From Petrimonas sp. (lineage in GTDB: Bacteria > Bacteroidota > Bacteroidia > Bacteroidales > Dysgonomonadaceae), in contig DUNG01000041.1 of assembly GCA_012839475.1 (NCBI GenBank), positions 1 to 46,920 of the forward strand: a stretch of 46,920 nt of DNA, given 5' to 3'. A program made the position numbers and the translations under genes. Positions within the stretch are counted from its first letter, which is position 1, and each line of letters opens with the position of its first letter. The notes under the pieces are model-generated. The model was given only the letters and a program-made list of their open reading frames with translations. It was not told the DNA's origin and ran no database searches. Of the stretch, positions 34,507 to 44,613 are shown piece after piece.

Positions 34507-35691
34507 ATGATTTCAGATCGTATTAAGAGAGTGTCTCCGTCGCAGACGCTGGAACTCAACGCAAAGGTAGCCGAATTGCGCGCAGAGGGGAAAAGCATCA
34601 TTGCGCTCAATACCGGCGAGCCTGATTTCAACACGCCGCCACCTGTGATTGAGGCGGCGCATCGCGCGATGTTGGAGGGGAAGACAAAATACACGCAGAC
34701 TCCTGGCATTTTGCCCTTGCGCGAAGCGATTGCGCGCAAACTGTTAAGGGATAACGGCATTGAATACGATCCGAGCGAGATCATAGTGTCGACGGGCGCC
34801 AAGTTCGCTCTCTCGAACGCGTTCCAAGTCTTGTGCAACCCCGGCGACGAGGTGATCATTCCGACGCCGTGCTGGGTGAGTTACGTTGAGATGGTCAAGC
34901 TTGCAGGCGGTCTCCCCGTTCTTGTTCCCGTCGCATCCGACAACAGGCTTGACATCGATGCGCTTGAACGTGCCATCACCCCGAAGACGCGCATCATCCT
35001 GATCAATTCACCGAACAACCCGACGGGCGCTGTTTTCACGGAGATAAGCCTGCGACGCGTCGCGGAACTTGCCATTAAGCACGACTTGTTCATCATAACG
35101 GATGAAGTTTACGAGAAGCTTATTTATGGAACGACACCTCATGTCAGCATCGCATCCTTCTCGCCGGAGGTTTGGGCGCGCACGTTAACGGTGAACGCAT
35201 TTTCCAAGGCATACGCTATGACGGGTTGGCGCATTGGTTACGCCGCCGGTCCGAAAGAGATCATAAAGGGTATATCGGCAATTCAAGGGCACACGACCTC
35301 GAACAGCACGTCTTTTGTCCAGTGGGCCGCCATCACTGCACTTGAAGAATGTGACGAACACGTTGAATTCATGCGTAAAGTTTTTGAAGAGCGACGCAAC
35401 TACATGTTCGAGCGGGTGAGCAAGCTCGCCGGATTCAACTGTCCGTTCCCTGAAGGGGCGTTCTATTTGTTCCCCGATGTATCTGGGACTTTCGGGAAAC
35501 GCTCGGGCGATCGTGTCATCACGGATGCTCCTGCACTCGCCGACTATCTGCTCGACGAAGCGGGTGTCGCGCTCGTACCCGGCAATGCCTTTGAAGCTCC
35601 CACCGCTATTCGCCTTACGTATTCAAATTCGATGGAGAACTTGATTGCTGCGATGGATCGTATCGAAGCTGCAATCGCTAAATTGAGCTAA
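34507..35691 (+). CDS. Class I/II aminotransferase (aspartate-type, AspB-like)
   Basis: The start is taken at ATGATTTCAGATC (34507) after AAAGGAAACGAC; the longer frame upstream has no ribosome site. The 394-residue PLP enzyme begins like AspB (RIKRVSPSQTLELNAKVAEL, then ALNTGEPDFNTPP). NSPNNPTGAVF binds the cofactor phosphate region, and the catalytic lysine lies in NAFSKAYAMTGWRIGYAAG. It probably exchanges the amino groups of aspartate and glutamate, though other substrates are possible. Its stop codon TAA overlaps the ATG of the GH3 gene by one base, so both are co-translated, an unusual partnership. Confidence 0.92.
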   Translation: MISDRIKRVSPSQTLELNAKVAELRAEGKSIIALNTGEPDFNTPPPVIEAAHRAMLEGKTKYTQTPGILPLREAIARKLLRDNGIEYDPSEIIVSTGAKFALSNAFQVLCNPGDEVIIPTPCWVSYVEMVKLAGGLPVLVPVASDNRLDIDALERAITPKTRIILINSPNNPTGAVFTEISLRRVAELAIKHDLFIITDEVYEKLIYGTTPHVSIASFSPEVWARTLTVNAFSKAYAMTGWRIGYAAGPKEIIKGISAIQGHTTSNSTSFVQWAAITALEECDEHVEFMRKVFEERRNYMFERVSKLAGFNCPFPEGAFYLFPDVSGTFGKRSGDRVITDAPALADYLLDEAGVALVPGNAFEAPTAIRLTYSNSMENLIAAMDRIEAAIAKLS

Positions 35692-37964
35692 TGCGACGCA
35701 ATAAGAAAATCAGATATTTAGAGGGAGACGGATACTGGCTCCTCAAAGGTTCTCGACTTCGCCTGTCTGATGGACCTCATGGAATCCGAAAGGAGACGCC
35801 GCAAGGAACGTTGCAGGCGACGTGTTTTCCGACTGCTTCCGCTCTCGCTTGCAGCTGGGACGAAAAGCTCGTTGAGCTTGTCGGCGAGTCGCTCGCGACT
35901 GAATGCATCGCATCCGATGTCGACGTGTTGCTCGGACCTGGAGTTAATCTGCAGAGGCATCCGGCGTGCGGACGCAATTTCGAATATTTCGGCGAAGATC
36001 CTCTCTTGAGCGGAAAAATGGCAGCCGCCTACATACGCGGCGTTCAATCGAAAAACGTAGCGGCAACGCTCAAGCATTTTGCTCTCAATTCTCAAGAAAC
36101 CGACCGTTTTCTTTCTGAAAGCGTCGTCGATGAGAGAGCTTTGCGCGAACTGTATCTCATGCCTTTCGAAATCGCAGTCCGCGAGTCAAACCCGTGGGCA
36201 GTGATGACGTCATATAACCGTTTTGAAGGTCGAAATGCGGGGGAGAATAAACGGCTGCTCGATATTTTGCGATATGAATGGAAATACGACGGCTGTGTCG
36301 TGAGTGATTGGGGCAGTGTAGAGAACCGAGTTCTCGGGTTGGAAGCCGGCATGGATCTTGAGATGCCCGGAGGATCGAGTCCTTCAGCTGGTGAAATCAA
36401 AAAAGCATACAGGCGAGGACAGCTCGACGAGGAACTCATCGATCGCGCCTTGGCGAATATCAAGAAGCTCGAAGACCGCGCCGGCGGCGTGAAACGTTTG
36501 TCCCGTCTCGGTCATTACAGCGTTGCGGTAGACGTCGCCCGCGAGTGCATGGTATTGCTGAAAAACGACGACGATCTCCTTCCGCTATCATCGACGGAAA
36601 GCGTTTTTTTGGCAGGAGCGATCGACGAGGCGCAAATCCAAGGGCTTGGATCGTCTAAAGTAGAGCCCTTGGTGACGAACACGCCCTTGAGGCAATGGCG
36701 TGACAGCCAATACTCCCATTGTCTCGAACAGCCCGACCATGCAAGTGTCTGTCTGTACTTTGCCAACTTGCCTCCGGACGCCGAGGGGTATGATCGTCTC
36801 TCCCTTGAACTTTCACTCGAAGACAAGGTGGCGATCGATTGCCTGAAGAATGCCGGTCACGCGCTCGTTCTGATCGTGCAGACGGGCGCGCCGATCGCCT
36901 TGGGCGATGTACGGGCGGATGCCGTTCTTCTGATGAATTACGCAGGCGAGGGCGCCTATGAAGCGCTTCAGTCGATCATTTATGGCATACACAGTCCTTC
37001 GGGAAGACTCTGTGCGACTTGGACCGAAAGACGGACAGATGTCGCTTCCGACCCCTATTTCCCATCACAAGACCTGCAGGCTCAATATCGAGAAAGTATC
37101 TATGTAGGCTACCGTTACCATACGACATTCGGCAAATCTGTCGCGTTCCCGTTCGGATACGGACTCACCTATGGGGAATTTCGGTATGAAAAGATCGACG
37201 CCGAGTTGATGTCGGGGAACGTTTTTATGACAGTCCGCGTGACAAATACCGGACAAAGAAAAGCGAAAGAAGTGGTGCAAGCATACGTCTCTTTTCCCGA
37301 CAGCTCTCTGCTGCGTCCTTTTTGCGAATTGAAGGCGTGGGCGAAAGTCGAACTGGAACCGCAAGAGAGCCGCGATGTCGTGCTCAAGATACCGCGCGAT
37401 CGTCTCATGACGTATACGGCGCAAGGCGAAAAAAAATACGAGAGCGGTGTGTATTACTTCCTCGCTGGGTCTAACGCTCGCGACCTTCCGCTGATCGCTT
37501 CGGCGGAGCTTTCTGACAGAAGGGGCGGCGATCGCGTCATCGATGTGCCGGATGATCTTACCGTCGAGCGATTAAGAGAGCGTCATCTCTTGTTTGCGGG
37601 TCTGGAAGAATCTAAGAATATCCCCGACATTTACAAGACGATGGATCGTCCCGTCACTCAGGAGGAATTTGAACAACTGCTTGGGCGGAAAGTGCCGAAG
37701 CCGATTACTCCTCAGGGTGTACACGCGCCTCTTCACGCCATTCGCGGACCGCTCAGATCGTTGTTTTTGAAGATCGCGCTGAAAAGAGCCGATGCAATGC
37801 CCGGCGATCGTGACATGAACCGCCATACCGTCCTCAACATGCCTCTCCGAGCGCTTGCCCGTTTGAGTGACGGGATCCTCTCTCCGGGACTGTTGAAGCT
37901 GATTGTTTTCCTCAGTCTCCGCGGTCCGTATCGCGTAAAGAGAAAAAGAAAATTGGAGGGGTGA
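35691..37964 (+). CDS. Glycoside hydrolase family 3 (beta-glucosidase-like)
   Basis: The 757-residue protein has the three-part GH3 structure. The TIM-barrel domain (residues 1 to about 270) includes SDGPHGIRKE, DVLLGPGVNLQRHPACGRNFEYFGEDP, the KHFALNSQETDRF substrate segment and the nucleophile in CVVSDWGSVENR. The alpha/beta sandwich follows (about 280-480). A fibronectin-III-like C-terminal domain holds VFMTVRVTNTGQRKAKEVVQAYVSF. No signal peptide is present, so it acts on imported oligosaccharides; together with the GH29 fusion it indicates sugar scavenging. It overlaps the aminotransferase by one base and is followed closely by the glycerol genes. Confidence 0.94.
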   Translation: MRRNKKIRYLEGDGYWLLKGSRLRLSDGPHGIRKETPQGTLQATCFPTASALACSWDEKLVELVGESLATECIASDVDVLLGPGVNLQRHPACGRNFEYFGEDPLLSGKMAAAYIRGVQSKNVAATLKHFALNSQETDRFLSESVVDERALRELYLMPFEIAVRESNPWAVMTSYNRFEGRNAGENKRLLDILRYEWKYDGCVVSDWGSVENRVLGLEAGMDLEMPGGSSPSAGEIKKAYRRGQLDEELIDRALANIKKLEDRAGGVKRLSRLGHYSVAVDVARECMVLLKNDDDLLPLSSTESVFLAGAIDEAQIQGLGSSKVEPLVTNTPLRQWRDSQYSHCLEQPDHASVCLYFANLPPDAEGYDRLSLELSLEDKVAIDCLKNAGHALVLIVQTGAPIALGDVRADAVLLMNYAGEGAYEALQSIIYGIHSPSGRLCATWTERRTDVASDPYFPSQDLQAQYRESIYVGYRYHTTFGKSVAFPFGYGLTYGEFRYEKIDAELMSGNVFMTVRVTNTGQRKAKEVVQAYVSFPDSSLLRPFCELKAWAKVELEPQESRDVVLKIPRDRLMTYTAQGEKKYESGVYYFLAGSNARDLPLIASAELSDRRGGDRVIDVPDDLTVERLRERHLLFAGLEESKNIPDIYKTMDRPVTQEEFEQLLGRKVPKPITPQGVHAPLHAIRGPLRSLFLKIALKRADAMPGDRDMNRHTVLNMPLRALARLSDGILSPGLLKLIVFLSLRGPYRVKRKRKLEG

Positions 37965-37968
37965 AAGT

Positions 37969-39516
37969 GTGTTTGATGTAGCGATAATCGGGGCGGGCGT
38001 TGTCGGATGCGCCGTTGCCTATGAGCTCTCTCAGTATGAGCTTCGCGTCGCGCTGATCGAGAAGGAAAATGACGTCGCGATGGGGGCGTCGCGTGCGAAT
38101 ACGGCGATCATTCACGGCGGGTATGATCCAGAGCCTCATACATTGATGGGGAAATTGAACGTCGAGGGTATGCACCGCTGTTTCGAGCTTTGTGAAAAAC
38201 TCGATGTCGAACATAAAAAAACCGGCTCGTGGGTCGTCGCTTTCGACGAGGAGCAGCACGGTACGCTTCAGGTGCTTCTGGAGCAGGGAATCGCCAATGG
38301 GTGCGAAGGTCTCGAAATCCTTGAGGGGAATGTTGTCCGATTACGTGAACCGAACTTGTCGGACGACATCGTGTCGGCGCTTTGGGTACCTGAATCGGGC
38401 GTTCTCAATCCGTGGGAGTTTACATTGGCTATGGCGGAGGTCGCCGTTCGAAACGGCGTCACTTTTATGCCGATCACGGAAGTGACAGCTTTGTCTTGGC
38501 GGGAAGATCACTATGAGATTGGAATATGCATTGTCGGTGCATGGCATAGCGCGGCTGACGAAGACGTGGCTAAGAAAAACACGTGTTTATCTTCTCTGCC
38601 CAAAGAAAAAGTCGTGATGCCCGATTGCCGTGCAATGAAAATCAGCGCGCGCTATGTGATTAATGCCGCCGGCGTGGAGAGTGATCGAATCCACAACATG
38701 GTTGCTCCGCCTGCCTTTGAGATTGTACCGACACGCGGCGAGTACTACCTTCTCGACGGAACGGCGGCAGGACACGTCGTCGGTTCTGTCATTTTTCCCT
38801 GTCCTACACGTGCAGGCAAAGGTATCACCGTTTCTCCCACGATTCACGGAGATTATCTTGTCGGTCCGAATGCTGAAGTAATTGCAGATCGTAGCGATAC
38901 GTCGGTGACGCGAAGCGCTCTTTTGGATATTGCCGAAAAAGCACGACGCGTCGTTCCTAATCTCGATCTTCGCACGAGCATCAGGAATTTTGCGGGTGTT
39001 CGTTCAAACAGCACGTATGGGGATTTCTTTATCGAAAAATCAGCGACGAACTTCATCGACCTCGCCGCCATCAAGTCGCCGGGGCTGACGTGCGCACCGG
39101 CGATCGCGCGTGTCGCGCGGGAGATGTTGCGTGAAGAGGGACTTCCCATGGAGCGGCGTACTCTGTGGCGCGGCGGACGTCGCGTCATCCGTTTCAAGGA
39201 GATTCCGGAGGAGGAGCGCGCCGCTTTCGTTCGTGAGCATCCTCTTTACGGGAGAGTGATTTGTCGCTGCGAGACGATCACGGAAGGCGAGATTGTCGCC
39301 GCGATGAAGCGCGAGATTCCGCCCGTATCGATCGACGGTGTAAAGCGACGCGCTGGAACGGGGATGGGGCGATGCCAAGGCGGTTTTTGCGGTCCGCGCG
39401 TTTTAGAGATTATCGCACGTGAATCCGGGCGAGATCCCTTGTGTATTGAAGAAGACGGATGCGGGAGCGTCATATTAATCGGCGAGACGAAAGATCCGAG
39501 GTATCGGGAGGTCTGA
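37969..39516 (+). CDS. FAD-dependent glycerol-3-phosphate dehydrogenase-like protein (GlpA type)
   Basis: The 515-residue protein starts with GTG (37969) after GGAGGGG, four bases past the GH3 stop. The FAD-binding fold is seen in DVAIIGAGVVGCAVAYEL, with GASRANTAIIHGGYDPEP and GVRSNSTYGDFFIE later. A C-terminal BFD-type [2Fe-2S] domain holds VICRCETITEGEI and GMGRCQGGFCGP. It fits the anaerobic glycerol-3-phosphate dehydrogenase subunit A. It overlaps the next gene (ATGA) and belongs to the glycerol set GlpA-GlpB-DUF1667-GlpK. Confidence 0.9.
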   Translation: MFDVAIIGAGVVGCAVAYELSQYELRVALIEKENDVAMGASRANTAIIHGGYDPEPHTLMGKLNVEGMHRCFELCEKLDVEHKKTGSWVVAFDEEQHGTLQVLLEQGIANGCEGLEILEGNVVRLREPNLSDDIVSALWVPESGVLNPWEFTLAMAEVAVRNGVTFMPITEVTALSWREDHYEIGICIVGAWHSAADEDVAKKNTCLSSLPKEKVVMPDCRAMKISARYVINAAGVESDRIHNMVAPPAFEIVPTRGEYYLLDGTAAGHVVGSVIFPCPTRAGKGITVSPTIHGDYLVGPNAEVIADRSDTSVTRSALLDIAEKARRVVPNLDLRTSIRNFAGVRSNSTYGDFFIEKSATNFIDLAAIKSPGLTCAPAIARVAREMLREEGLPMERRTLWRGGRRVIRFKEIPEEERAAFVREHPLYGRVICRCETITEGEIVAAMKREIPPVSIDGVKRRAGTGMGRCQGGFCGPRVLEIIARESGRDPLCIEEDGCGSVILIGETKDPRYREV

Positions 39517-40874
39517 TGAGCGTGGGCGAAACGAACGGCAAACAGTCTGCTTGTAATGGAATGGCGGCGATTGAGATGCGTGATGACTACGAACTGATCG
39601 TCATAGGCGGAGGACCTGCCGGTCTCGGTGCTGCCATGAGCGCTCGTGAACACGGACTTAAGCATATTCTCATCGTTGAGCGCGATGTGGAGCTCGGCGG
39701 CATTCTGAATCAGTGTATTCACAACGGGTTTGGACTCCATTATTTCGGCGAAGAACTGACGGGTCCCGAATATGCCGCGAGACTTATTGGTCGACTCGAA
39801 GGTCAGTCGATCGATGTTCTCTGTGATTCGATGGTGCTTGAGATCATTCCCGACGAAGATTGTCATGTTCTGCGACTTATGAGCGCGGAAGCCGGGTATC
39901 GTACCGTCAGGAGCCAAGCGATTGTTCTCGCGATGGGATGTCGCGAGCGGACACGCGGCGCGATTCAGATACCGGGAACGCGCGCGGCGGGTATTTTTAC
40001 CGCCGGTACGGCGCAGCGCTACGTCAATATCGAAGGCTACATGGTCGGCAGGCGCGTCATCATTCTCGGGTCGGGCGATATTGGTCTTATTATGGCGCGG
40101 CGCATGGTTCTCGAGGGCGCAAAAGTGCTTGCCTGCGTAGAAATCATGCCCTATCCGGGAGGGCTGGCGAGAAATATCGTGCAGTGTCTTCAGGACTTCG
40201 ATATTCCGCTTTATCTCTCACATACCATCACAAGAATCGAAGGTAAAGAGCGCGTGGAGAAAGTCACGGTGCAGGAAGTGAACGATCGTTTCGAACCGAT
40301 CGACGGAACGGAGAAAGTGTTCGATGTCGATACGGTCCTGCTGTCGGTCGGTCTCATTCCCGAGAATGAATTGAGCCGTGTCGCCGGCGTTGAAATGGAT
40401 GCGAAGACATCGGGTCCGATCGTCTTTGAAAACGGTGAGACGAGTATCCCCGGTATCTTTGCCTGCGGCAATGTGCTTCATGTGCACGACCTTGTCGACT
40501 ATGTCACGACGGAGAGTGAAGGTGCCGGCAGAGCGGCTGCCGAATACGTACTCCGACAAGAGGATACGTCTCATGTGAGAGAATATGAGAATGAGCCTTA
40601 CATATCTCTTGTTAAAGATGAGACTGTCGCTTACACGGTGCCGCAAAGAATCAGGATTGGGCGCATTGATGACGGAGTCCGTGTGTTTTTCCGAGTGAAA
40701 GCTCCGTATAAAACGCCGAAGCGCATCGTGTTTCGTGACGGAGAGCGCGTCGTGGCGTCTTTCCGTCGACCGTACATGACGCCAGGCGAGATGGAACACG
40801 TCACGTTACAACGGGCTCAGCTCGAAGATGTACAAGGAGATGATTTGCTGATTTCGGTGGAAGAGATTAAATAA
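39516..40874 (+). CDS. NAD(P)/FAD-dependent oxidoreductase (GlpB-like partner)
   Basis: The start is chosen at ATGAGCGTGGGC (39516), overlapping the preceding stop and following CGGGAGG; it yields 452 residues. FAD binding is shown by YELIVIGGGPAGLGAAMSA, NAD(P) binding by RRVIILGSGDIGLIMARRM, and the second FAD site by GIFACGNVLHVHDLVDYV. AMGCRERTRGAIQIPGTRAAG is typical of this clostridial group, which lies beside GlpA-like proteins and DUF1667. It is likely to pass electrons from glycerol-3-phosphate oxidation onward. The exact acceptor is unknown. Confidence 0.9.
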   Translation: MSVGETNGKQSACNGMAAIEMRDDYELIVIGGGPAGLGAAMSAREHGLKHILIVERDVELGGILNQCIHNGFGLHYFGEELTGPEYAARLIGRLEGQSIDVLCDSMVLEIIPDEDCHVLRLMSAEAGYRTVRSQAIVLAMGCRERTRGAIQIPGTRAAGIFTAGTAQRYVNIEGYMVGRRVIILGSGDIGLIMARRMVLEGAKVLACVEIMPYPGGLARNIVQCLQDFDIPLYLSHTITRIEGKERVEKVTVQEVNDRFEPIDGTEKVFDVDTVLLSVGLIPENELSRVAGVEMDAKTSGPIVFENGETSIPGIFACGNVLHVHDLVDYVTTESEGAGRAAAEYVLRQEDTSHVREYENEPYISLVKDETVAYTVPQRIRIGRIDDGVRVFFRVKAPYKTPKRIVFRDGERVVASFRRPYMTPGEMEHVTLQRAQLEDVQGDDLLISVEEIK

Positions 40875-41034
40875 CTTGGATTCGAAAACCAACTTTTTAA
40901 TGGGCAGAGCTGTCCACAATCGTATGTCGCAATCCGATTCAGATCATTGAAGTTAGGTATGGTTACTAAGGAAATTCAACAGATCGTTAGAAAATATTTC
41001 GCACATCATTGAGGAGGCGGCTATAATTGCAAGA

Positions 41035-41901
41035 ATGAAAAAACTAACCACTTTTCAAAAAGCTATCAGCGCACTCTTGCTGATTGCGGTGATTTCTTGG
41101 ATCGTTTGGGGCAACACAGCTCTGCAACTGAATACATACACAATTTTGAGTGATCGATTGCCCAAAGCTTTTAACGGCTATCGCATTGCCCACATTTCCG
41201 ACCTGCATAATGCGGAAATGGGCAAGGATAACGGAAACCTTCTTGTTATGCTGAAAGAAGCGAAGCCTGACATCATCGCGATCACTGGTGACTTCATTGA
41301 TTCCCGCAACACCGACATTGAGATCGCTCTACAGTTCGCAGAAAAAGCTGCGCACATAGCACCCTGTTACTATGTGACCGGTAATCATGAGGCGATAGTG
41401 CCAGAGTATGATGAGTTTAGAAGCGGTTTAACGAAACTCGGTATAGTTGTTCTTGAAGATGAGCGAATTGACTTAAAGATGAACGATGAAACGATTACTC
41501 TGATTGGTGTCAATGACCCTAGTTTCAAATTTGATGATTTTTTTGACGATGCAGAGTTGGTTATGAAAAATCAACTACGCGAACTGGTGAAAAAAGACGA
41601 TGGCTTTACTTTATTGCTCTCCCACAGACCGGAACTATTCGATCTTTATGTGGACAGCGGTATTGATTTAGTTCTTAGCGGACACACGCACGGCGGTCAG
41701 TTTCGTCTGCCCTTTGTAGGCGCCTTGGTGGCTCCCAATCAGGGTTTATTCCCCAAGTACGATGCAGGACTATACTCAGCAGAAAGCACGAATATGATCG
41801 TAAGTAGAGGTATAGGAAACAGTATCATTCCGTTCCGTATTAACAACCGACCGGAAGTGATTTTGATAGAATTAAAGAGCGATGTGTCTAAAGGCGAATA
41901 A
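41035..41901 (+). CDS. Membrane-anchored metallophosphoesterase
   Basis: The 288-residue protein has one N-terminal membrane segment (ISALLLIAVISWIVWG) and a calcineurin-like phosphoesterase domain: AHISDLHNAEMG, ITGDFIDSRN, YVTGNHEAIV, LLLSHRPELFD and LSGHTHGGQFRLP, giving a two-metal site. It resembles YkuE-type phosphohydrolases that act at the outer membrane face or the cytosol side; substrate unknown. GAGGAGG lies about 20 bases before the ATG. The gene is clearly more AT-rich than its neighbours and splits the glycerol cluster, suggesting insertion. Flanking gaps of 160 and 222 bp contain no gene. Confidence 0.9.
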   Translation: MKKLTTFQKAISALLLIAVISWIVWGNTALQLNTYTILSDRLPKAFNGYRIAHISDLHNAEMGKDNGNLLVMLKEAKPDIIAITGDFIDSRNTDIEIALQFAEKAAHIAPCYYVTGNHEAIVPEYDEFRSGLTKLGIVVLEDERIDLKMNDETITLIGVNDPSFKFDDFFDDAELVMKNQLRELVKKDDGFTLLLSHRPELFDLYVDSGIDLVLSGHTHGGQFRLPFVGALVAPNQGLFPKYDAGLYSAESTNMIVSRGIGNSIIPFRINNRPEVILIELKSDVSKGE

Positions 41902-42123
41902 TTTTTTATCTGTTTTTTTAGGATGTATTCACCTTTGCTCTTGTTGTTTTAGTGCCGAAAAGACTGCAGCTTGCAACTGTAGATTATGAATGGAAGATAT
42001 GAACTGTTCACGAGTTACGAGCAATAGTTTTGAGGATTTTTATAATGAAGACATGCTTGTTGTTGCTGTTGGATAAGCTGACGAGTAATATCCTGAAGCA
42101 ATAATTGTGGATTGTGAGGCAGG

Positions 42124-42474
42124 ATGAAAGAGTATATTTGCATTATTTGTCCGAGGGGCTGTCACCTCACCGTCGATGAGGAGAACAATTATGCCGTGAC
42201 AGGTAACGGCTGTCTGCGGGGCGAGGCGTACGGGAGAGAAGAAGCCATGCACCCCACGCGCGTCGTGACGTCATCTGTCCGCGTCCGAAGTCGGAAGCAT
42301 CCGCGCTGTCCCGTCAAGACTGACATCGCCATTGCTAAATCGGACATTTGGAAAGCGATGCACTTGCTCGATGATGTCGAGCTCGTCCCGCCCGTGCATC
42401 GCGGCGATATCGTCATCGCCTCTTTGTTCGGCGGCGAGGCGAATTTCATCGCGACGCGCGATATCGACAAATGA
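42124..42474 (+). CDS. DUF1667 protein of the glycerol cluster
   Basis: The 116-residue protein begins MKEYICIICPRGCHLTVDEE and has a second GNGCLRGEAYGREE, giving a CxxC..C pattern that looks like a small metal or iron-sulfur site. DUF1667 proteins regularly stand between GlpA/GlpB-like flavoproteins and GlpK in Firmicutes, where they are thought to be the small electron-transfer subunit. VRVRSRKHPRCPVKTDIAI is the family core. GAGGCAGG precedes the ATG. glpK follows after 64 bp. Confidence 0.88.
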   Translation: MKEYICIICPRGCHLTVDEENNYAVTGNGCLRGEAYGREEAMHPTRVVTSSVRVRSRKHPRCPVKTDIAIAKSDIWKAMHLLDDVELVPPVHRGDIVIASLFGGEANFIATRDIDK

Positions 42475-42538
42475 GTTCCTGTGGCGGGAGACCCGGACGA
42501 TTTTGTATGGAGATGTCTGTTCATTGAGGAGGTGAACA

Positions 42539-44029
42539 ATGTCACGCTACGTGATGGCGTTTGACGCCGGAACGACGAGCAACCGATGCATTCTATTCGA
42601 TGAACAGGGTGTCGTACGTTCCGTCGCTCAGAAAGAATTTCGACAGATATTCCCGAAACCTGGATGGGTTGAACACGATGCGAACGAGATCTGGTCGACA
42701 CAGATGGGTGTCGCCGTCGAGGCGATGCAGAAGGCGAATGCGAAGGCGGAAGACATCGTGGCGATCGGGATTACGAATCAGCGCGAAACGACCATCTTGT
42801 GGGATCGAGAGACGGGTGAGCCGATCCATCACGCGATTGTCTGGCAATGCCGGCGGACGTCGGAGATCTGCGACCGACTGAAAGAAAAGGGGCTGACTTC
42901 GCTGATTCGGGAAAAGACGGGGCTCGTCATTGATGCGTATTTCAGCGCGACGAAGATCAAGTGGCTTCTCGATCACGTTCCGGGAGCGCGTGAAAAAGCT
43001 CGCCAGGGCGAAATTCTCTTCGGCACGGTAGAGACGTGGCTTATTTGGAAGCTCACGCGCGGAAAAGTTCACGTGACCGATTATTCCAATGCCTCGCGCA
43101 CGATGCTGTTCAACATCCGGACGCTCTCATGGGACGAGGAAATCCTGAGCATACTCGATATACCGCGCGAGATTCTGCCGACGCCTCTTCCGTCAAGTCA
43201 CTTCTTCGGGATGGCGGACGAGTCGTTCTTCGGCGCGCCTATCCCGATAGCCGGCGCCGCAGGAGATCAGCAGGCGGCACTGTTCGGTGAGGCGTGTTTT
43301 TCCGCCGGAGAGGCGAAGAATACGTATGGCACAGGTTGTTTTCTTTTGATGAACACGGGGGAATCTCCCGTTTTCAGCCAAAACGGGCTTGTGACAACGA
43401 TTGCTTGGGGCATCGATGATCGCGTGTATTACGCATTGGAGGGATCCATCTTTGTCGCGGGCGCCGCCGTCCAATGGCTCCGCGATGAACTGGGACTTAT
43501 TGATACGGCGGTGGAATCGGAGACCGTCGCGTTACAAGTGGACGATACGAACGGATGCTACATCGTTCCCGCTTTTACGGGACTCGGCGCGCCCTATTGG
43601 GATCAAGACGCTCGAGGCTGTATTGTCGGACTCACGCGCGGCGTCAACGACAAACACATCGTCCGTGCGGTTCTCGAGTCGATTGCATACCAGACGGCGG
43701 ATGTGTTGGCAGTCATGCAGGAGGATTCGGGGCTTACTCTAACGGCGTTGAAGGCTGACGGTGGAGCGGCGAAAAACAATTTTCTCATGCAGTTTCAGGC
43801 GGACATCATCGATGTCGCTGTGCACCGACCCGCATGTGTCGAGACGACGGCGCTCGGCGCCGCCTACCTTGCAGGCTTGACCGTCGGCTTCTGGGACAGT
43901 GTCGAAGAATTGCGAACGCATTGGAAGATTGACCGCGTTTTTGAACCGTCGATGACGGAAGAAATGCGCCGCGAGAAGATAAACACTTGGAAGAAGGCGG
44001 TCACGCGCGCCCTGGACTGGTCCTCTTAA
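42539..44029 (+). CDS. glpK: Glycerol kinase
   Basis: The 496-residue protein has the length of glycerol kinases. Diagnostic segments are [70 protein letters not shown] and [11 protein letters not shown]. It phosphorylates glycerol with ATP to sn-glycerol-3-phosphate, the substrate of the upstream flavoproteins. A very strong ribosome site (GAGGAGGTGAACA) precedes the ATG. No PTS-type histidine loop is judged here. The gene is followed by a repeat tract. Confidence 0.97.
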   Translation: MSRYVMAFDAGTTSNRCILFDEQGVVRSVAQKEFRQIFPKPGWVEHDANEIWSTQMGVAVEAMQKANAKAEDIVAIGITNQRETTILWDRETGEPIHHAIVWQCRRTSEICDRLKEKGLTSLIREKTGLVIDAYFSATKIKWLLDHVPGAREKARQGEILFGTVETWLIWKLTRGKVHVTDYSNASRTMLFNIRTLSWDEEILSILDIPREILPTPLPSSHFFGMADESFFGAPIPIAGAAGDQQAALFGEACFSAGEAKNTYGTGCFLLMNTGESPVFSQNGLVTTIAWGIDDRVYYALEGSIFVAGAAVQWLRDELGLIDTAVESETVALQVDDTNGCYIVPAFTGLGAPYWDQDARGCIVGLTRGVNDKHIVRAVLESIAYQTADVLAVMQEDSGLTLTALKADGGAAKNNFLMQFQADIIDVAVHRPACVETTALGAAYLAGLTVGFWDSVEELRTHWKIDRVFEPSMTEEMRREKINTWKKAVTRALDWSS

Positions 44030-44053
44030 GAAAAACTGAAATGCGCCTTGCAC

Positions 44054-44436
44054 TTCGTTTCATGAAGGAGACCCCGCTACTTTTCCAGCGCCATGTCACT
44101 GTACTCTCGCCCTCGTTACATGGAGGAGACGCCGTTCCGAGATCCGCGCGTATGTTGCCTGAAGGGTGAGAAATTGAATACCGTCTGTATACGCCGTTCC
44201 GAGACCCGCGCGGATGTTGCGGTAGCCCTTACCCTCGTTACATAGAGGAGACCGCGGCTTTTCTAGGATGACGAAGCTCTTGTTGCATCCGCCCTCGTTT
44301 ACATGGAGGAGACACGATGCAGGCTAATAAATATGTGCTTAACGAGACTCGTCTCGTTTGTATAGAGGAGGAGACACGATGCAAGCTAACGTATATGTGC
44401 TTTACGAGACTCGCCTCGTTTGCATATAGGAGATAC
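44054..44436 (+). repeat. Tandem ~60-bp repeat tract (about seven units) with RBS-like boxes
   Basis: A box close to CTCGTTTACATGGAGGAGAC recurs with its last base at 44072, 44130, 44252, 44313, 44375 and 44436; a decayed unit fits near 44190. Spacing is 58-62 bp. Units 2 and 3 share GCCGTTCCGAGA-CCCGCGCG-type sequence (44131 and 44193). Units 5 and 6 share GATGCAGGCTAA...GTGCTT and an ACGAGACTCG palindrome (44317 and 44379). Each late unit offers GGAGGAG followed six bases later by ATG. A 71-codon frame (44317-44532) crosses the last two units. The 584-bp gap 44030-44613 holds no other gene. Confidence 0.8.
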
Positions 44437-44613
44437 AGGGTATCACATGAGCTGAGTCTCGAAGAGCATTCCGTCGATCTCCGGATTGACGACTCAAAGG
44501 AAAAATCAGTAGTTACATCTGTTTTGGCATAACTTATGGTTGAATAGTAGTAGGAAGAAATCGTTACTTTATGCCATAGAATCATGCGATTCAATCAGAA
44601 AGGGAAGTGTTTT

